Assembly: GCA_963716445.1 (NCBI GenBank)
Contig: OY970313.1
Coordinates: forward strand, 1,922,001 to 1,986,000
Origin: JAAYBF01 sp963716445
Lineage (GTDB): Bacteria > Actinomycetota > Thermoleophilia > Solirubrobacterales > Thermoleophilaceae
DNA length: 64,000 nt
Direction: 5' to 3'
Shown: positions 23,692-32,238 of the stretch, in pieces
Layout of the letters: each line of letters starts with the position of its first letter
How positions within the stretch are numbered: the first letter of the stretch is position 1
Translations under genes and position numbers: made by a program
Notes under the pieces: generated by a model
The model's input: only the letters and a program-made list of their open reading frames with translations
The model's database searches: none
Told to the model about the DNA's origin: nothing

Positions 23692-24201
23692 ATGGCAACG
23701 CACCACGTCCTGTCAGACGGGACCGCGGTGATCCTGCGGCCGATCCAGCCGAGCGACAAGTCCGAGCTCCAGGAGGGCCTGCATCGCCTGTCGCCGCAGA
23801 CGGTCCAGCGCCGATTCCTGACTCCGAAGGCCCACTTCACCAAGGCGGAGCTGCGCTACCTCACCGAGATCGACGGCCACGACCACGTCGCGCTCGTCGT
23901 CGAGCTGCCCGAGCATCCCGGGACGGTCGTGGCCGTGGCGCGCTACGTGCGGCTGGGCGAGGACCCCGACACGGCGGAGGCGGCGATCGTCGTCGCCGAC
24001 TTCCTCCAGGGCCGTGGATTGGGGTCGCTGCTCGCCGAGGCGCTCGCGGCCGAGGCCGTCCGCCACGACGTCCGCCGCTTCACCGCGACGATGCTCGGCG
24101 ACAACCAGGCGGCCCACCGGCTGATGGCGCACCTAACGACCCGGCTCGGCCAGCAGGACGGCTCGGGGCGGGCGGAGCTGTCGGTCGACCTAGCCGCCTG
24201 A
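23692..24201 (+). CDS. GNAT-family N-acetyltransferase
   Basis: The 169-aa protein has the GNAT fold: an N-terminal beta strand (VILRPIQPSDKSELQEGLHRLS), the acetyl-CoA pyrophosphate loop QGRGLGSLLAEAL and a C-terminal DNQAAHRLMAHL. The N-terminal region, with SPQTVQRRF, resembles acetyltransferase domains related to Pat-type lysine acetyltransferases, but no regulatory cyclic-nucleotide domain is present. The substrate is unknown. Confidence 0.85.
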   Translation: MATHHVLSDGTAVILRPIQPSDKSELQEGLHRLSPQTVQRRFLTPKAHFTKAELRYLTEIDGHDHVALVVELPEHPGTVVAVARYVRLGEDPDTAEAAIVVADFLQGRGLGSLLAEALAAEAVRHDVRRFTATMLGDNQAAHRLMAHLTTRLGQQDGSGRAELSVDLAA

Positions 24202-24254
24202 CGCCGAGCGCGAGCCGGCTGCGCGATTCGCCGCCCGGCGCCGGCCGGCGCGGG

Positions 24255-25112
24255 TCACTCCCCCTTGCCGGGGCGCGGGAACTGGGTTCCCACGAAGGCG
24301 TCCCACATCCGATCGCTGAACAGCGCGCGCTGGGCCAGCACGATGTGGGCGGAGGGCGTCACGCGGTAGCGGATCTTCGGTCGCCGGCTGACGATCGCCT
24401 TCTCGATCGCCCGCGCCACCTTGTCGGGGCCGCCGCCGAGCATCGCCGCCGGGCCCTCGTAGGCGCCGACCGTCGTCGCGCCGACCGCTCGGTTGAAGGC
24501 CGCGTACGGGCCGTCGGTGTCCGCGCCCAGGCTGAGCGCGCTCGTCGCGGCGGCGGCGAACTCCGTCTTGATCAGCCCCGGCTCCACCACCACGACGTCG
24601 ACGCCGAAGCCCTTGACCTCGAAGCGCAGCGCGTCGCTGAAGGCCTCGACCGCGTGCTTGGTGCCGTGGTACGCGCCGCCGCCGGGAAACGTCAGCTTGC
24701 CGCCGATCGAGCTGATGTTGACGATCCGCCCGAAGCGCCGGCTACGCATCCCCGGCAGCACGAGCTGGCACATCCGCACGAGCCCGAAGACGTTGGTCTC
24801 GAACTGGGCCCGCACGGCGTCGAGGTCGAGCGACTCGACCGCGCCCGACTGGCTGTAGCCGGCGTTGTTGACGAGCGCGCTGACGGCGCCCTCCGCATCC
24901 TCGACGGCCTCGACCGCGGCGCGCATCGACTGGTCGTCGGTGACGTCGAGCGCCAGCGTCGTGCAGCCCTTGGCCTCGAGGTCGGCGAGCGTCTCCGGCC
25001 GGCGGGCCGTCGCGTAGACCTTGTGGCCCTTGGCGACCAGCCGCTCGGCCGTCGCACGGCCGATCCCCGTCGAGCAGCCGGTGATCAGAACCGCCTTCGA
25101 GGCGCCGTCCAT
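24255..25112 (-). CDS. SDR-family oxidoreductase
   Basis: The 285-aa classical SDR has LITGCSTGIGRATAERL (cofactor site), ALVNNAGYSQSG, the active-site Ser in NISSIGG and YHGTK (Tyr/Lys). It resembles retinol/17-beta-hydroxysteroid-type dehydrogenases, with an Arg pair after beta-2 (TARRPE) favouring NADP. ATG 25112 was preferred to ATG 25121 because AAGGGGG is then nine bases away. It is divergent from the alcohol dehydrogenase gene. Confidence 0.85.
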   Translation of the reverse strand: MDGASKAVLITGCSTGIGRATAERLVAKGHKVYATARRPETLADLEAKGCTTLALDVTDDQSMRAAVEAVEDAEGAVSALVNNAGYSQSGAVESLDLDAVRAQFETNVFGLVRMCQLVLPGMRSRRFGRIVNISSIGGKLTFPGGGAYHGTKHAVEAFSDALRFEVKGFGVDVVVVEPGLIKTEFAAAATSALSLGADTDGPYAAFNRAVGATTVGAYEGPAAMLGGGPDKVARAIEKAIVSRRPKIRYRVTPSAHIVLAQRALFSDRMWDAFVGTQFPRPGKGE

Positions 25113-25194
25113 CTTCGTCATCCCCCTTCGTGGCCGAGAGCGCTGCGGCGCCCACTCTGACACCTTCGCCGCCGGGCGGTACGGTTCGCCGTCG

Positions 25195-26229
25195 ATGCGC
25201 GCGGTCACCTTCCAGGCGCCGGGAGAGGTCAGGGTCGACGAGCGCCCCGAGCCGGAGCTCGAGGCCGCGACCGACGCCGTCGTCCGCGTCGAGGCGACCG
25301 GCGTCTGCGGGTCCGACCTCCACATCTACCACGGCCGCGTCGGGGTCGAGCCGGGCTTCACGATCGGACACGAGTTCGTCGGCGAGGTGATCTCCGCGGC
25401 CGAGGGAGTCACCGAGGTGGCGGTCGGCGACCGCGTCCTGGGCTGCTACTGCACCGCTTGCGGCCGCTGCTTCTTCTGCCGGCGCGGGGCGTTCCACAAG
25501 TGCGACGCCGGGCGCGTGTTCGGACACGGCAAGGTGCTCGGGTCGCTGCAGGGCGCCCAGGCCGACCAGGTGCTCGTCCCGAACGCCAACCTGACGCTGC
25601 GCCGCGTGCCGGAGGGCATGTCGAGCGACGCCGCGCTGTTCGCCGGCGACGTCATGGGCACGGGCTTCCATGCGATCGACTCGGCGGGACTCGAGCCGGG
25701 CGACACGGCGGCGGTGCTCGGCCTCGGGCCGGTCGGCCTCTGCGCGGTCCAGGCCGCGCGCGCCGCGGGCGCCGCCCAGGTGCTCGCGATCGATTCGGTG
25801 GCCGAGCGGCTCGAGATGGCCGAGCGCTTCGGCGCCCAGGCGGTCCACCTGACCGACGACGACCCGCGCGACGCGGTCAAGCGAGCGACCGAGGGCCGCG
25901 GCGCCGACGTCGTCGTCGACGCCGTCGGCCATCCCGAGGCATTCGACATGGCCTGCCGGCTGGCGCGCAAGGCGGGCAGCGTCTCGGCGACCGGCGTCTA
26001 CGCGGAGCGCATGGAGGTCCACATGGGCGTCGTCTGGATCAAGGCGCTCGACATCCACACCGGCCACGCCAACGTGATCGGCCACGTCGACCGCGTGCTG
26101 GCGATGATGGCGGCCGGCGTGCTCGACCCGACGCCGCTGGTCACGCACCACATGTCGCTCGACGAGGCGCCCGAGGCCTACGCCGCCTACGACCGCCGCG
26201 AGGCGCTGAAGATCGTGATGACCCCATGA
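25195..26229 (+). CDS. Zinc-dependent alcohol dehydrogenase (MDR)
   Basis: The 344-aa enzyme has the catalytic zinc ligand motifs GVCGSDLHIYHG and GHEFVGEV, a structural-zinc loop CTACGRCFFCRRGAFHKC and the NAD site LGLGPVGLCAVQAARAAGA. It would oxidise a primary or secondary alcohol to the aldehyde or ketone. The aldehyde dehydrogenase gene begins 16 bases after its stop on the same strand, so the two are probably one operon converting an alcohol to an acid. The physiological substrate is not evident. Confidence 0.9.
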   Translation: MRAVTFQAPGEVRVDERPEPELEAATDAVVRVEATGVCGSDLHIYHGRVGVEPGFTIGHEFVGEVISAAEGVTEVAVGDRVLGCYCTACGRCFFCRRGAFHKCDAGRVFGHGKVLGSLQGAQADQVLVPNANLTLRRVPEGMSSDAALFAGDVMGTGFHAIDSAGLEPGDTAAVLGLGPVGLCAVQAARAAGAAQVLAIDSVAERLEMAERFGAQAVHLTDDDPRDAVKRATEGRGADVVVDAVGHPEAFDMACRLARKAGSVSATGVYAERMEVHMGVVWIKALDIHTGHANVIGHVDRVLAMMAAGVLDPTPLVTHHMSLDEAPEAYAAYDRREALKIVMTP

Positions 26230-26245
26230 CGAGGAGCGCCCGACG

Positions 26246-27733
26246 ATGACCGCGACACTGCCCGACGCCCTCTCCGACCCAGCTCGGACGGCGGCGGCTG
26301 GACCCCACCGCCTGCTGATCGGCGGCGAGTGGGTCGAGGCGGCGGACGGTCGCACGTTCGCGACCATCGATCCCTCGACCGGAAGGCCGATCGCCGACGT
26401 GGCGCTCGGCGGGCCCGCGGACGTCGACCGCGCGGTGCGCGCGGGCCGGACCGCGCTCGAGGGCGAGTGGGGATCGCTGCAGCCCGCCAGGCGCGGCGCC
26501 TTGATCGAGGCGCTCGCGCGGCTCGTCGAGGACCACGCCGACGAGCTGGCCGAGCTCGAGTCGCTCGACGTGGGCAAGCCGGTCAAGCTGGCGCGGATCG
26601 TCGACGTCGTGAAGACCGTCGACCACCTGCGCTACTTCGCCGGCTGGCCGACGAAGATCGCCGGCCAGGTCGTCCCGGTCTCCCAGCCCGGCGTCCACGT
26701 CTACACCCGCCGCGAGCCGGTCGGCGTCTGCGGCCAGATCATCCCGTGGAACTTCCCACTGCTGATGGCGGCCTGGAAGATCGGCCCGGCGCTGGCCGCC
26801 GGCTGCACGACGGTGCTCAAGCCGGCCGAGCAGACGCCGCTGACCGCGCTGCGGCTCGGCGAGCTGGCGCTCGAGGCCGGCTTCCCGGCGGGGGTCCTGA
26901 ACGTCGTCACCGGCGACGGCACGACCGGCGCGGCGCTCGTCGACCATCCCCGCGTCGACAAGATCGCGTTCACCGGCTCGACCGCGGTCGGCCGCGAGAT
27001 CGGGGCGAAGGCGGGCCGCGCGCTCAAGCGGGTGACGCTCGAGCTCGGCGGCAAGTCGGCGAACGTCATCCTGCCCGACGCCGACCTCGACGCGGCGGTC
27101 AAGGGCAGCTTCCAGGCGATCTACTACAACACCGGCCAGGCCTGCAATGCCGGCTCGCGCCTGTTCGTCCAGAGGGAGCAGTTCGACGACGTCGTCGCCC
27201 AGCTCGCCGACGCGGCGGCGAGCGCGCGCGTCGGAGCGGGTCTCGCGAAGGGCACCCAGCTCGGTCCCGTGATCTCCGCCGAGCAGGAGCAGCGCGTGCG
27301 CGACTACATCGATCGGGGCCGCAGCGAGGGCGCGGAGCTGGTCGCCGGCGGGGGGACGCCCGAGGGCGCCGGCGACGGCTACTTCGTCGAGCCGACGCTG
27401 TTCACAGCGACCTCCGACGAGCTGGCGATCGCCCGCGAGGAGATCTTCGGCCCGGTGCTCGTCGCGCTCCCCTACGAGGACCTCGAGGAGGTCGCGGCGC
27501 GCGCCAACGACAGCGAGTACGGCCTCGCGGCCGGCGTCTGGACGCGGGACGTCGGCAACGCCCACAAGCTCGCCGCGCTGCTGCGCGCCGGCAACGTCTA
27601 CGTCAACGTCTGGGGCCCGAGCGACGCCGCGGCCCCCTTCGGCGGCGTCAAGGCCTCCGGCATCGGCCGGGAGCACGGCCTCGCCGGCCTCGAGTCCTAC
27701 CTCGAGGACAAGACCGTGTGGGTGGGCCTCTAG
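26246..27733 (+). CDS. Aldehyde dehydrogenase
   Basis: The 495-aa NAD(P)-dependent ALDH has IPWNFPLLMAAWKIGPAL, KPAEQTPLTAL, FTGSTAVGREI, the catalytic Glu in ELGGKSANVIL and the catalytic Cys in NTGQACNAGSR. Length is normal. GAGGAG lies before the ATG. With the upstream alcohol dehydrogenase it forms an alcohol-to-carboxylate module. Betaine-aldehyde or long-chain aldehydes are possible substrates but sequence alone does not decide. Confidence 0.93.
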   Translation: MTATLPDALSDPARTAAAGPHRLLIGGEWVEAADGRTFATIDPSTGRPIADVALGGPADVDRAVRAGRTALEGEWGSLQPARRGALIEALARLVEDHADELAELESLDVGKPVKLARIVDVVKTVDHLRYFAGWPTKIAGQVVPVSQPGVHVYTRREPVGVCGQIIPWNFPLLMAAWKIGPALAAGCTTVLKPAEQTPLTALRLGELALEAGFPAGVLNVVTGDGTTGAALVDHPRVDKIAFTGSTAVGREIGAKAGRALKRVTLELGGKSANVILPDADLDAAVKGSFQAIYYNTGQACNAGSRLFVQREQFDDVVAQLADAAASARVGAGLAKGTQLGPVISAEQEQRVRDYIDRGRSEGAELVAGGGTPEGAGDGYFVEPTLFTATSDELAIAREEIFGPVLVALPYEDLEEVAARANDSEYGLAAGVWTRDVGNAHKLAALLRAGNVYVNVWGPSDAAAPFGGVKASGIGREHGLAGLESYLEDKTVWVGL

Positions 27734-27743
27734 CCCGCCGGTC

Positions 27744-28919
27744 CTAGCGGCCGAGCAGCAGGGCGATGCCCTGACCGCCGCCGATGCAGAGCGTCACGAG
27801 CCCGAGCTCGTGGTCCTCGCGCTCCATCTCGCCGAGGATCTTCGTCGTGATCACGGAGCCCGTCGCGGCGACGGGGTGGCCGAGGGCGATCGCCCCGCCG
27901 TTCGGGTTCACCTTGGCCGGATCGAGCTCGAGGTCCTGCATGACGGCGAGCGCCTGGGCGGCGAAGGCCTCGTTGAGCTCGATCACGCCGACCTCGTCGA
28001 GCGAGCGCCCCGCCCGCTCCATCGCCTTCTTGACGGCCGGGACCGGGCCGATGCCCATCGTCCGCGGATCGACGCCGCAGTAGGCGTAGGAGAGGATCTT
28101 CGCGCGCACGGGCGCGTCCAGCTCGCGCGCCCGCTCGTCCGACATCAGCACCACCGCGGCGCCGGCGTCGTTCATCCCGGAGGCGTTGCCGGCGGTCACG
28201 CTGCCGTCGGCCTTGAAGACCGGCTTCAGCTTGGCGAAGCCGTCGATCGACGCGCCGGGGCGGACGTGCTCGTCCTGCGCGAAGGCCACCTTCTCGCGCT
28301 TGACCTTCATCTCGACGGGGACGATCTCGTCCTCGAACTTGCCGGCGGCGATCGCGGCCTCGGCGCGACGGTGGGACTCGAGCGCGAACTCGTCCTGCGT
28401 CTCGCGCGGGATCGAGTGCGACTCGGCGAGGTTCTCGGCGGTCATCCCCATGTGGACGCGATCGAAGGGGTCGGTGAGGCCGCCGACGACCGGATCGACG
28501 AGCTTGCTCTCGCCCATCCGCGCGCCGAAGCGGGCGGCCGGCATCCAGTACGGCCCACGGCTCATGTTCTCGGCGCCGCCGGCGACGACGCAGGACGCGT
28601 CGCCGGTCTGGATCGCCTGGGCGGCGGAGACGATCGACTGCACGCCGGACCCGCAGAGGCGGTTGACGGTGAAGGCGGGCGACTCCTTCGGTATCCCGGC
28701 CTTCATGCCGACCACCCTGGCCATGTACATGTCCTCGGGGGCGGTGTGGATGACGTTGCCGAAGACGACCTGCTCGACCTGGTCCGCGGAGACCTGGGCG
28801 CGCTCGAGCGCGGCGCCGACCGCGGCCGTCCCGAGCTCCGTTGTCGGCACGGCGGCGAGGCTCCTTCCGTACGAGCCGACGGCGGTGCGCGCGGCGGACG
28901 AGATCACGACTCCGGTCAC
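27744..28919 (-). CDS. Acetyl-CoA C-acetyltransferase (thiolase)
   Basis: The 391-aa biosynthetic/degradative thiolase has Cys89 (NRLCGSGVQSI), GGAIALGHPVAATGS and CIGGGQGIALLL. It resembles the acetoacetyl-CoA thiolase group more closely than the other thiolase here (CGSG versus CASG). It would condense or cleave acetoacetyl-CoA. It converges on the aldehyde dehydrogenase gene, with stops 11 bases apart. Confidence 0.92.
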   Translation of the reverse strand: MTGVVISSAARTAVGSYGRSLAAVPTTELGTAAVGAALERAQVSADQVEQVVFGNVIHTAPEDMYMARVVGMKAGIPKESPAFTVNRLCGSGVQSIVSAAQAIQTGDASCVVAGGAENMSRGPYWMPAARFGARMGESKLVDPVVGGLTDPFDRVHMGMTAENLAESHSIPRETQDEFALESHRRAEAAIAAGKFEDEIVPVEMKVKREKVAFAQDEHVRPGASIDGFAKLKPVFKADGSVTAGNASGMNDAGAAVVLMSDERARELDAPVRAKILSYAYCGVDPRTMGIGPVPAVKKAMERAGRSLDEVGVIELNEAFAAQALAVMQDLELDPAKVNPNGGAIALGHPVAATGSVITTKILGEMEREDHELGLVTLCIGGGQGIALLLGR

Positions 28920-28962
28920 TTGCTCGATTCCTCCTGGTGCGGGGGGCGGGGGCCGCTGGAGG

Positions 28963-30165
28963 CTACCGACGCGGCGCGAGCCTGAACACGCCGCCGGCCA
29001 GCGAGACGGCGTAGACGCGACCGCGCGCGTCCTCCCCGAACGACACGAGCTCCGGCACGCGAGCGCCGAGCGCCCGGTCTCCGCGCGCCCGACCGGGACG
29101 CAGGCGGGCGACGCGCAGGCGCGGGTCGCAGAGATCGCCGTAGACGTAGGCGCCGCGCAGGCCGCCGAGCGTGCGATCGCGGATGACGTAGCCGCCGGTG
29201 ATCGAGCACCCGCCGAGGTCGTGGCTGCGCTGGATCACCGGCGGGACGTGCCCGGGCGCCGCGCCGGAGTTGAAGCGACGCCGGCCCTCGAAGACCGACC
29301 AGCCGAGGTTGGCTCCGCCGCGAGGTCGCCGCGCCCGCCTGGAGGCCTTCAGGAAGTCGATCTCCTCGACCGCGTTCTGGCCGACGTCGCCGATCGCCAT
29401 GTCGCCGGTGCGACGGTCGAACGAGAAGCGGTAGGGATTGCGCACGCCGTAGGCGAAGATCTCCCCGCGCGCACCTGAGCGGCCCGTGAAGGGGTTGTCG
29501 GACGGGATCCGGTAGCCGCCACCGGGCCTCGGGTCGATGCGGAGGATCTTGCCGAGCAGCGTCGACAGGCGCTGGGCGTTGCGCTCGGGGTCACCGCTTC
29601 CGCCGCCGTCGCCGAAGCCGGCGTAGAGCATCCCGTCGTGACCGAACTGCAGCTGGCCGCCCTTGTGGTTGAAGTTCGAGTGGCGCTGGCGCAGCACCCG
29701 CCGCGCCGATCCGGGACGCGTGCGGTTGCCGTCGGCGGTGGCGCGGAACTGGGCGATCACGATCGCCCCGGCCCTGTCGACGTAGTAGACGAAGTAGCGG
29801 CGGTTGCGCGAGTAGCCCGGATGGAAGGCGATCGAGAGCATGCCGCTCTCGCCGCCGGTCTGGACCCGAGACGAGATGTCCAGGAAGGTCGAGCGACGTC
29901 CGCCGCGCAGCAGGACGACGCGCCCCGCGCGCTCGGTGACGAAGCGGCGGGTCCTGTCCCCGGGCGGGCTGGCGACGTAGGTCGGCTGGTCGAACGTGCC
30001 GACGCGCAGCAGGCGCACCCCGGTCGCGGCCGGACGGGCGGCCGGAGCGCGGGCGGCGGCGTCTCGGTCGGCGGTCCTGACGTCCTCGCCCTCGTCGCCC
30101 GAGGACGCGCACGCGACGACGGCGAAGGCCAGGGAGCCGCAGAGCGTGGCGACGGCGTGCCTCAC
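28963..30165 (-). CDS. Secreted PQQ-type sugar dehydrogenase
   Basis: The 400-aa protein has a lipoprotein-like leader (VATLCGSLAFAVVACASS, lipobox VVAC) and a six-bladed beta-propeller of the glucose/sorbosone dehydrogenase family: SGMLSIAFHPGYSRN, NFNHKGGQLQFGHDGMLYAGFGDGG, GVRNPYRFSFDRRTGDM, DVGQNAVEEIDF and the later GGYVIRDRTLGGLRGAYVYGD (each shown in part). It probably oxidises an aldose outside the membrane. PQQ synthesis genes are not in the window, and many homologues have no proven cofactor. The GTG at 30165 precedes the leader. Confidence 0.85.
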   Translation of the reverse strand: MRHAVATLCGSLAFAVVACASSGDEGEDVRTADRDAAARAPAARPAATGVRLLRVGTFDQPTYVASPPGDRTRRFVTERAGRVVLLRGGRRSTFLDISSRVQTGGESGMLSIAFHPGYSRNRRYFVYYVDRAGAIVIAQFRATADGNRTRPGSARRVLRQRHSNFNHKGGQLQFGHDGMLYAGFGDGGGSGDPERNAQRLSTLLGKILRIDPRPGGGYRIPSDNPFTGRSGARGEIFAYGVRNPYRFSFDRRTGDMAIGDVGQNAVEEIDFLKASRRARRPRGGANLGWSVFEGRRRFNSGAAPGHVPPVIQRSHDLGGCSITGGYVIRDRTLGGLRGAYVYGDLCDPRLRVARLRPGRARGDRALGARVPELVSFGEDARGRVYAVSLAGGVFRLAPRR

Positions 30166-30201
30166 GCGCGGCAGTATGGCGAGGGTCGCGGCATGCCCGG
30201 G

Positions 30202-30207
30202 TAGGTT
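30202..30207 (+). promoter_or_regulatory. -10 box (TAGGTT) for leaderless epimerase-like gene
   Basis: TAGGTT lies 6 bases before the ATG at 30214, the spacing of a leaderless transcript. Confidence 0.45.
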
Positions 30208-30213
30208 GCCCTC

Positions 30214-31125
30214 ATGCGTGCGCTCGTAACCGGCGCGACGGGCTTCGTCGGCGGCCGCCTCTGCGAGGTGCTCGCCGGCTCGGGCGTAGGCGTCCGCGCC
30301 CTGGTCCGCGACCGCGACCGCGCCGCGCGACTGCGACGCGGGGGCGTCGACCTGCACGAGGGCGACGTGCTCGATCCGGACAGCCTGCGCGGCGCCGGGG
30401 ACGGCGTGGACGTCGCCTACTACCTCGTCCACGGCATGGGGCGCGGCTCCGGCGGAGACTTCGCCGAGCGCGAGCGCGACGCCGCCCGCAACTTCGCCAG
30501 GATGGCGCGTGCGGCCGGCGTCGAACGCGTCGTCTACCTCGGCGGCCTCGGCGACCAGCCGGGCTCGCAGCACCTGCGCAGCCGTCACGAGACCGCGCTG
30601 CTGCTGAGGCGCGAGGGTCCGCCGGTCACCTACTTCCGCGCCAGCATGGTCGTCGGCGCGCGCAGCGAGGGCTACCGCACGCTGCGCTATCTGGTCGAGC
30701 GGCTGCCGGCGATGATCGCCCCGGCCTGGCTGAAGACGCCGACCCAGCCGATCGGCGTCGACGACGCGGTCGCCTACCTCGCCGCCGCGCCCAGCGTGCC
30801 CGAGTCGAAGGGCCGGGAGGTCCAGATCGGCGGCCCGGACGTGCTCGCCTACGGCGAGATGCTCGACCGCATGGCGTTGGCGCTCGGTCGCCGGCCGCGA
30901 CCGAAGATCCCCGTGCCGCTACTGACCCCGTGGCTGTCGTCGCTCTGGATCGGCCTCGTCACGCCCGTCGACGCCGGAGTGGCGCGGCCGCTCGTCGAGG
31001 GCCTCTCGACCGAGACGGTGGTGACCGACCCCTCCGGCGCCGCGCTCTTCGACGTCGACCCGATCGGCTTCGACGAGACGCTGCGCCGCGCCCTCACGGA
31101 GGACGAGCACGCCTCCTCGCGATAG
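30214..31125 (+). CDS. NAD(P)-binding atypical SDR (NmrA/epimerase-like)
   Basis: The 303-aa protein has the Rossmann motif VTGATGFVGGRLCEVLAGSG and a VRALVRDRDRA segment after beta-2 suggesting NADP. It lacks a clear YxxxK at the usual place (SRHETALLLR follows GLGDQP), so it is an atypical or extended SDR of the NmrA/YtfG-like kind. The second half, with PLLTPWLSSLWIGLVTPVDAG, may be membrane-associated. Function unknown. The tRNA-Pro gene follows. Confidence 0.8.
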   Translation: MRALVTGATGFVGGRLCEVLAGSGVGVRALVRDRDRAARLRRGGVDLHEGDVLDPDSLRGAGDGVDVAYYLVHGMGRGSGGDFAERERDAARNFARMARAAGVERVVYLGGLGDQPGSQHLRSRHETALLLRREGPPVTYFRASMVVGARSEGYRTLRYLVERLPAMIAPAWLKTPTQPIGVDDAVAYLAAAPSVPESKGREVQIGGPDVLAYGEMLDRMALALGRRPRPKIPVPLLTPWLSSLWIGLVTPVDAGVARPLVEGLSTETVVTDPSGAALFDVDPIGFDETLRRALTEDEHASSR

Positions 31126-31128
31126 CCT
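31123..31128 (+). promoter_or_regulatory. -10 box (TAGCCT) for tRNA-Pro
   Basis: TAGCCT lies 11 bases before the first base of the tRNA, allowing a short 5' leader processed by RNase P. It overlaps the end of the upstream coding sequence. Confidence 0.4.
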
Positions 31129-31139
31129 TGGCCGTGCCA

Positions 31140-31213
31140 CGGGCTGTGGCGCAGTCTGGTAGCGCGCTCCGTTCGGGTCGGAGAGGTCCCCAGTTCAAAT
31201 CTGGGCAGCCCGA
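31140..31213 (+). tRNA. tRNA-Pro (anticodon CGG)
   Basis: The 74-nt gene folds as a full cloverleaf: acceptor CGGGCTG/CAGCCCG with discriminator A, D-stem GCGC/GCGC, anticodon stem CTCCG/CGGAG with loop TTCGGGT (anticodon CGG at 31174-31176), and T-stem CCCAG/CTGGG with TTCAAAT. It decodes CCG, a frequent proline codon in GC-rich genes. The 3' CCA is not encoded and must be added. Confidence 0.96.
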
Positions 31214-31329
31214 TCAAGCCATCCGCCGTTCACGGGGCCGTCGATCGCGACGCGGGAATCGGGACGACTTTCCGTTTGGCCGCTTCCGGGCGGGGGTACC
31301 AGCATCGAAGGCGGAGTCGGTGGTCCGCG

Positions 31330-32235
31330 ATGCCCGGAGGCGCTGTGTCGTTGCCCCTCTTTACCCATGAGTCCAACCCGTTCTCGAACAGCTCCGGCAA
31401 CGGCCGGGGCCCCGACGGTCGCCGAGATCCGACGGTGATCGACGTGGCGATCGAGACGCGGCGTCCGCGGATCGAGCTGCGTCTGAGGGCCGACAAGGAC
31501 GTCCTCCCGGTGGTCCGCCAGGCGCTGCGCGCGCTGGCCCAGTCGATCGGCGCGCAGCCGGAGGCGCTCCAGGACGCCGAGCTGGCCGTCACGGAGGCCG
31601 TCGCCAACGCGGTTCGCCACGCCTACGGTCACGAGGACGGCTGGGTCGACGTCAGCATCGAGGCGAGGGCGGCCGACCTGCTCGTCGTGGTCCGCGACGA
31701 GGGCAAGGGCATGCGCGATCCCTGGCACGACAAGGGCCGCCGCCGCGGCGGTCTCGGCCTGACGGTGATCCAGAGCGTCGCCAACGACGTCGAGATCCGC
31801 AGCCGGCGCGGAGTCGGCACGGAGGTGGTGATGGCCCTTCCAGGGGCGAACGGCGAGCCGCCCGAGGATCCCGCCGACGGCGACTCGACGGTCGAGCAGG
31901 TCACCCGCCGGCTCGTGGCGATGGCGTCTGCCCAGTCCGATCTGCCGCCAGCGCGGATCACCGAGGCGCTGCTCGCCGCGGAGCTGATCGCCCGGCACGC
32001 GCTCGACCGTGTCGCGGGCGACACCGTCCATCTACGGCTCGACCGCCTGTCGGGCGGGATCGAGCTGAAGGTCGGACCGCTGGAGACCGACGGCGCGGCG
32101 GGACTGCTGAATGACGCACGGGTCCCCGTGATCGGGTCGATCATCGAGCGCTTCGCCGATCGAGTGCGGGTCGTCCCGCGCGACCGCGCTCGGCCCGGCG
32201 ACGGCGAGCAGCTCGCCGCCAGCTTCCTCGCATGA
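31330..32235 (+). CDS. Anti-sigma-type HATPase with a second, degenerate domain
   Basis: The 301-aa protein has an RsbW/SpoIIAB-like ATPase domain: N-box TEAVANAVRHAYG, G1 VVRDEGKGM and G2 GGLGLTVIQSV. Such proteins bind sigma factors or anti-anti-sigma partners and can phosphorylate the latter. The C-terminal part (about 170-301) repeats the pattern loosely (LSGGIELKVGPL, PVIGSIIERFADRVRV) without an N-box and may be a decayed second domain. The start is uncertain (ATG 31330 or GTG 31435). The SigB/F-type factor 16 kb away is a possible target; no partner is adjacent. Confidence 0.75.
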   Translation: MPGGAVSLPLFTHESNPFSNSSGNGRGPDGRRDPTVIDVAIETRRPRIELRLRADKDVLPVVRQALRALAQSIGAQPEALQDAELAVTEAVANAVRHAYGHEDGWVDVSIEARAADLLVVVRDEGKGMRDPWHDKGRRRGGLGLTVIQSVANDVEIRSRRGVGTEVVMALPGANGEPPEDPADGDSTVEQVTRRLVAMASAQSDLPPARITEALLAAELIARHALDRVAGDTVHLRLDRLSGGIELKVGPLETDGAAGLLNDARVPVIGSIIERFADRVRVVPRDRARPGDGEQLAASFLA

Positions 32236-32238
32236 GCC

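Noticed and set aside
30165..30213. A further promoter dyad between the sugar dehydrogenase and epimerase-like genes
   Set aside because: Only the TAGGTT box is clear; no convincing dyad.
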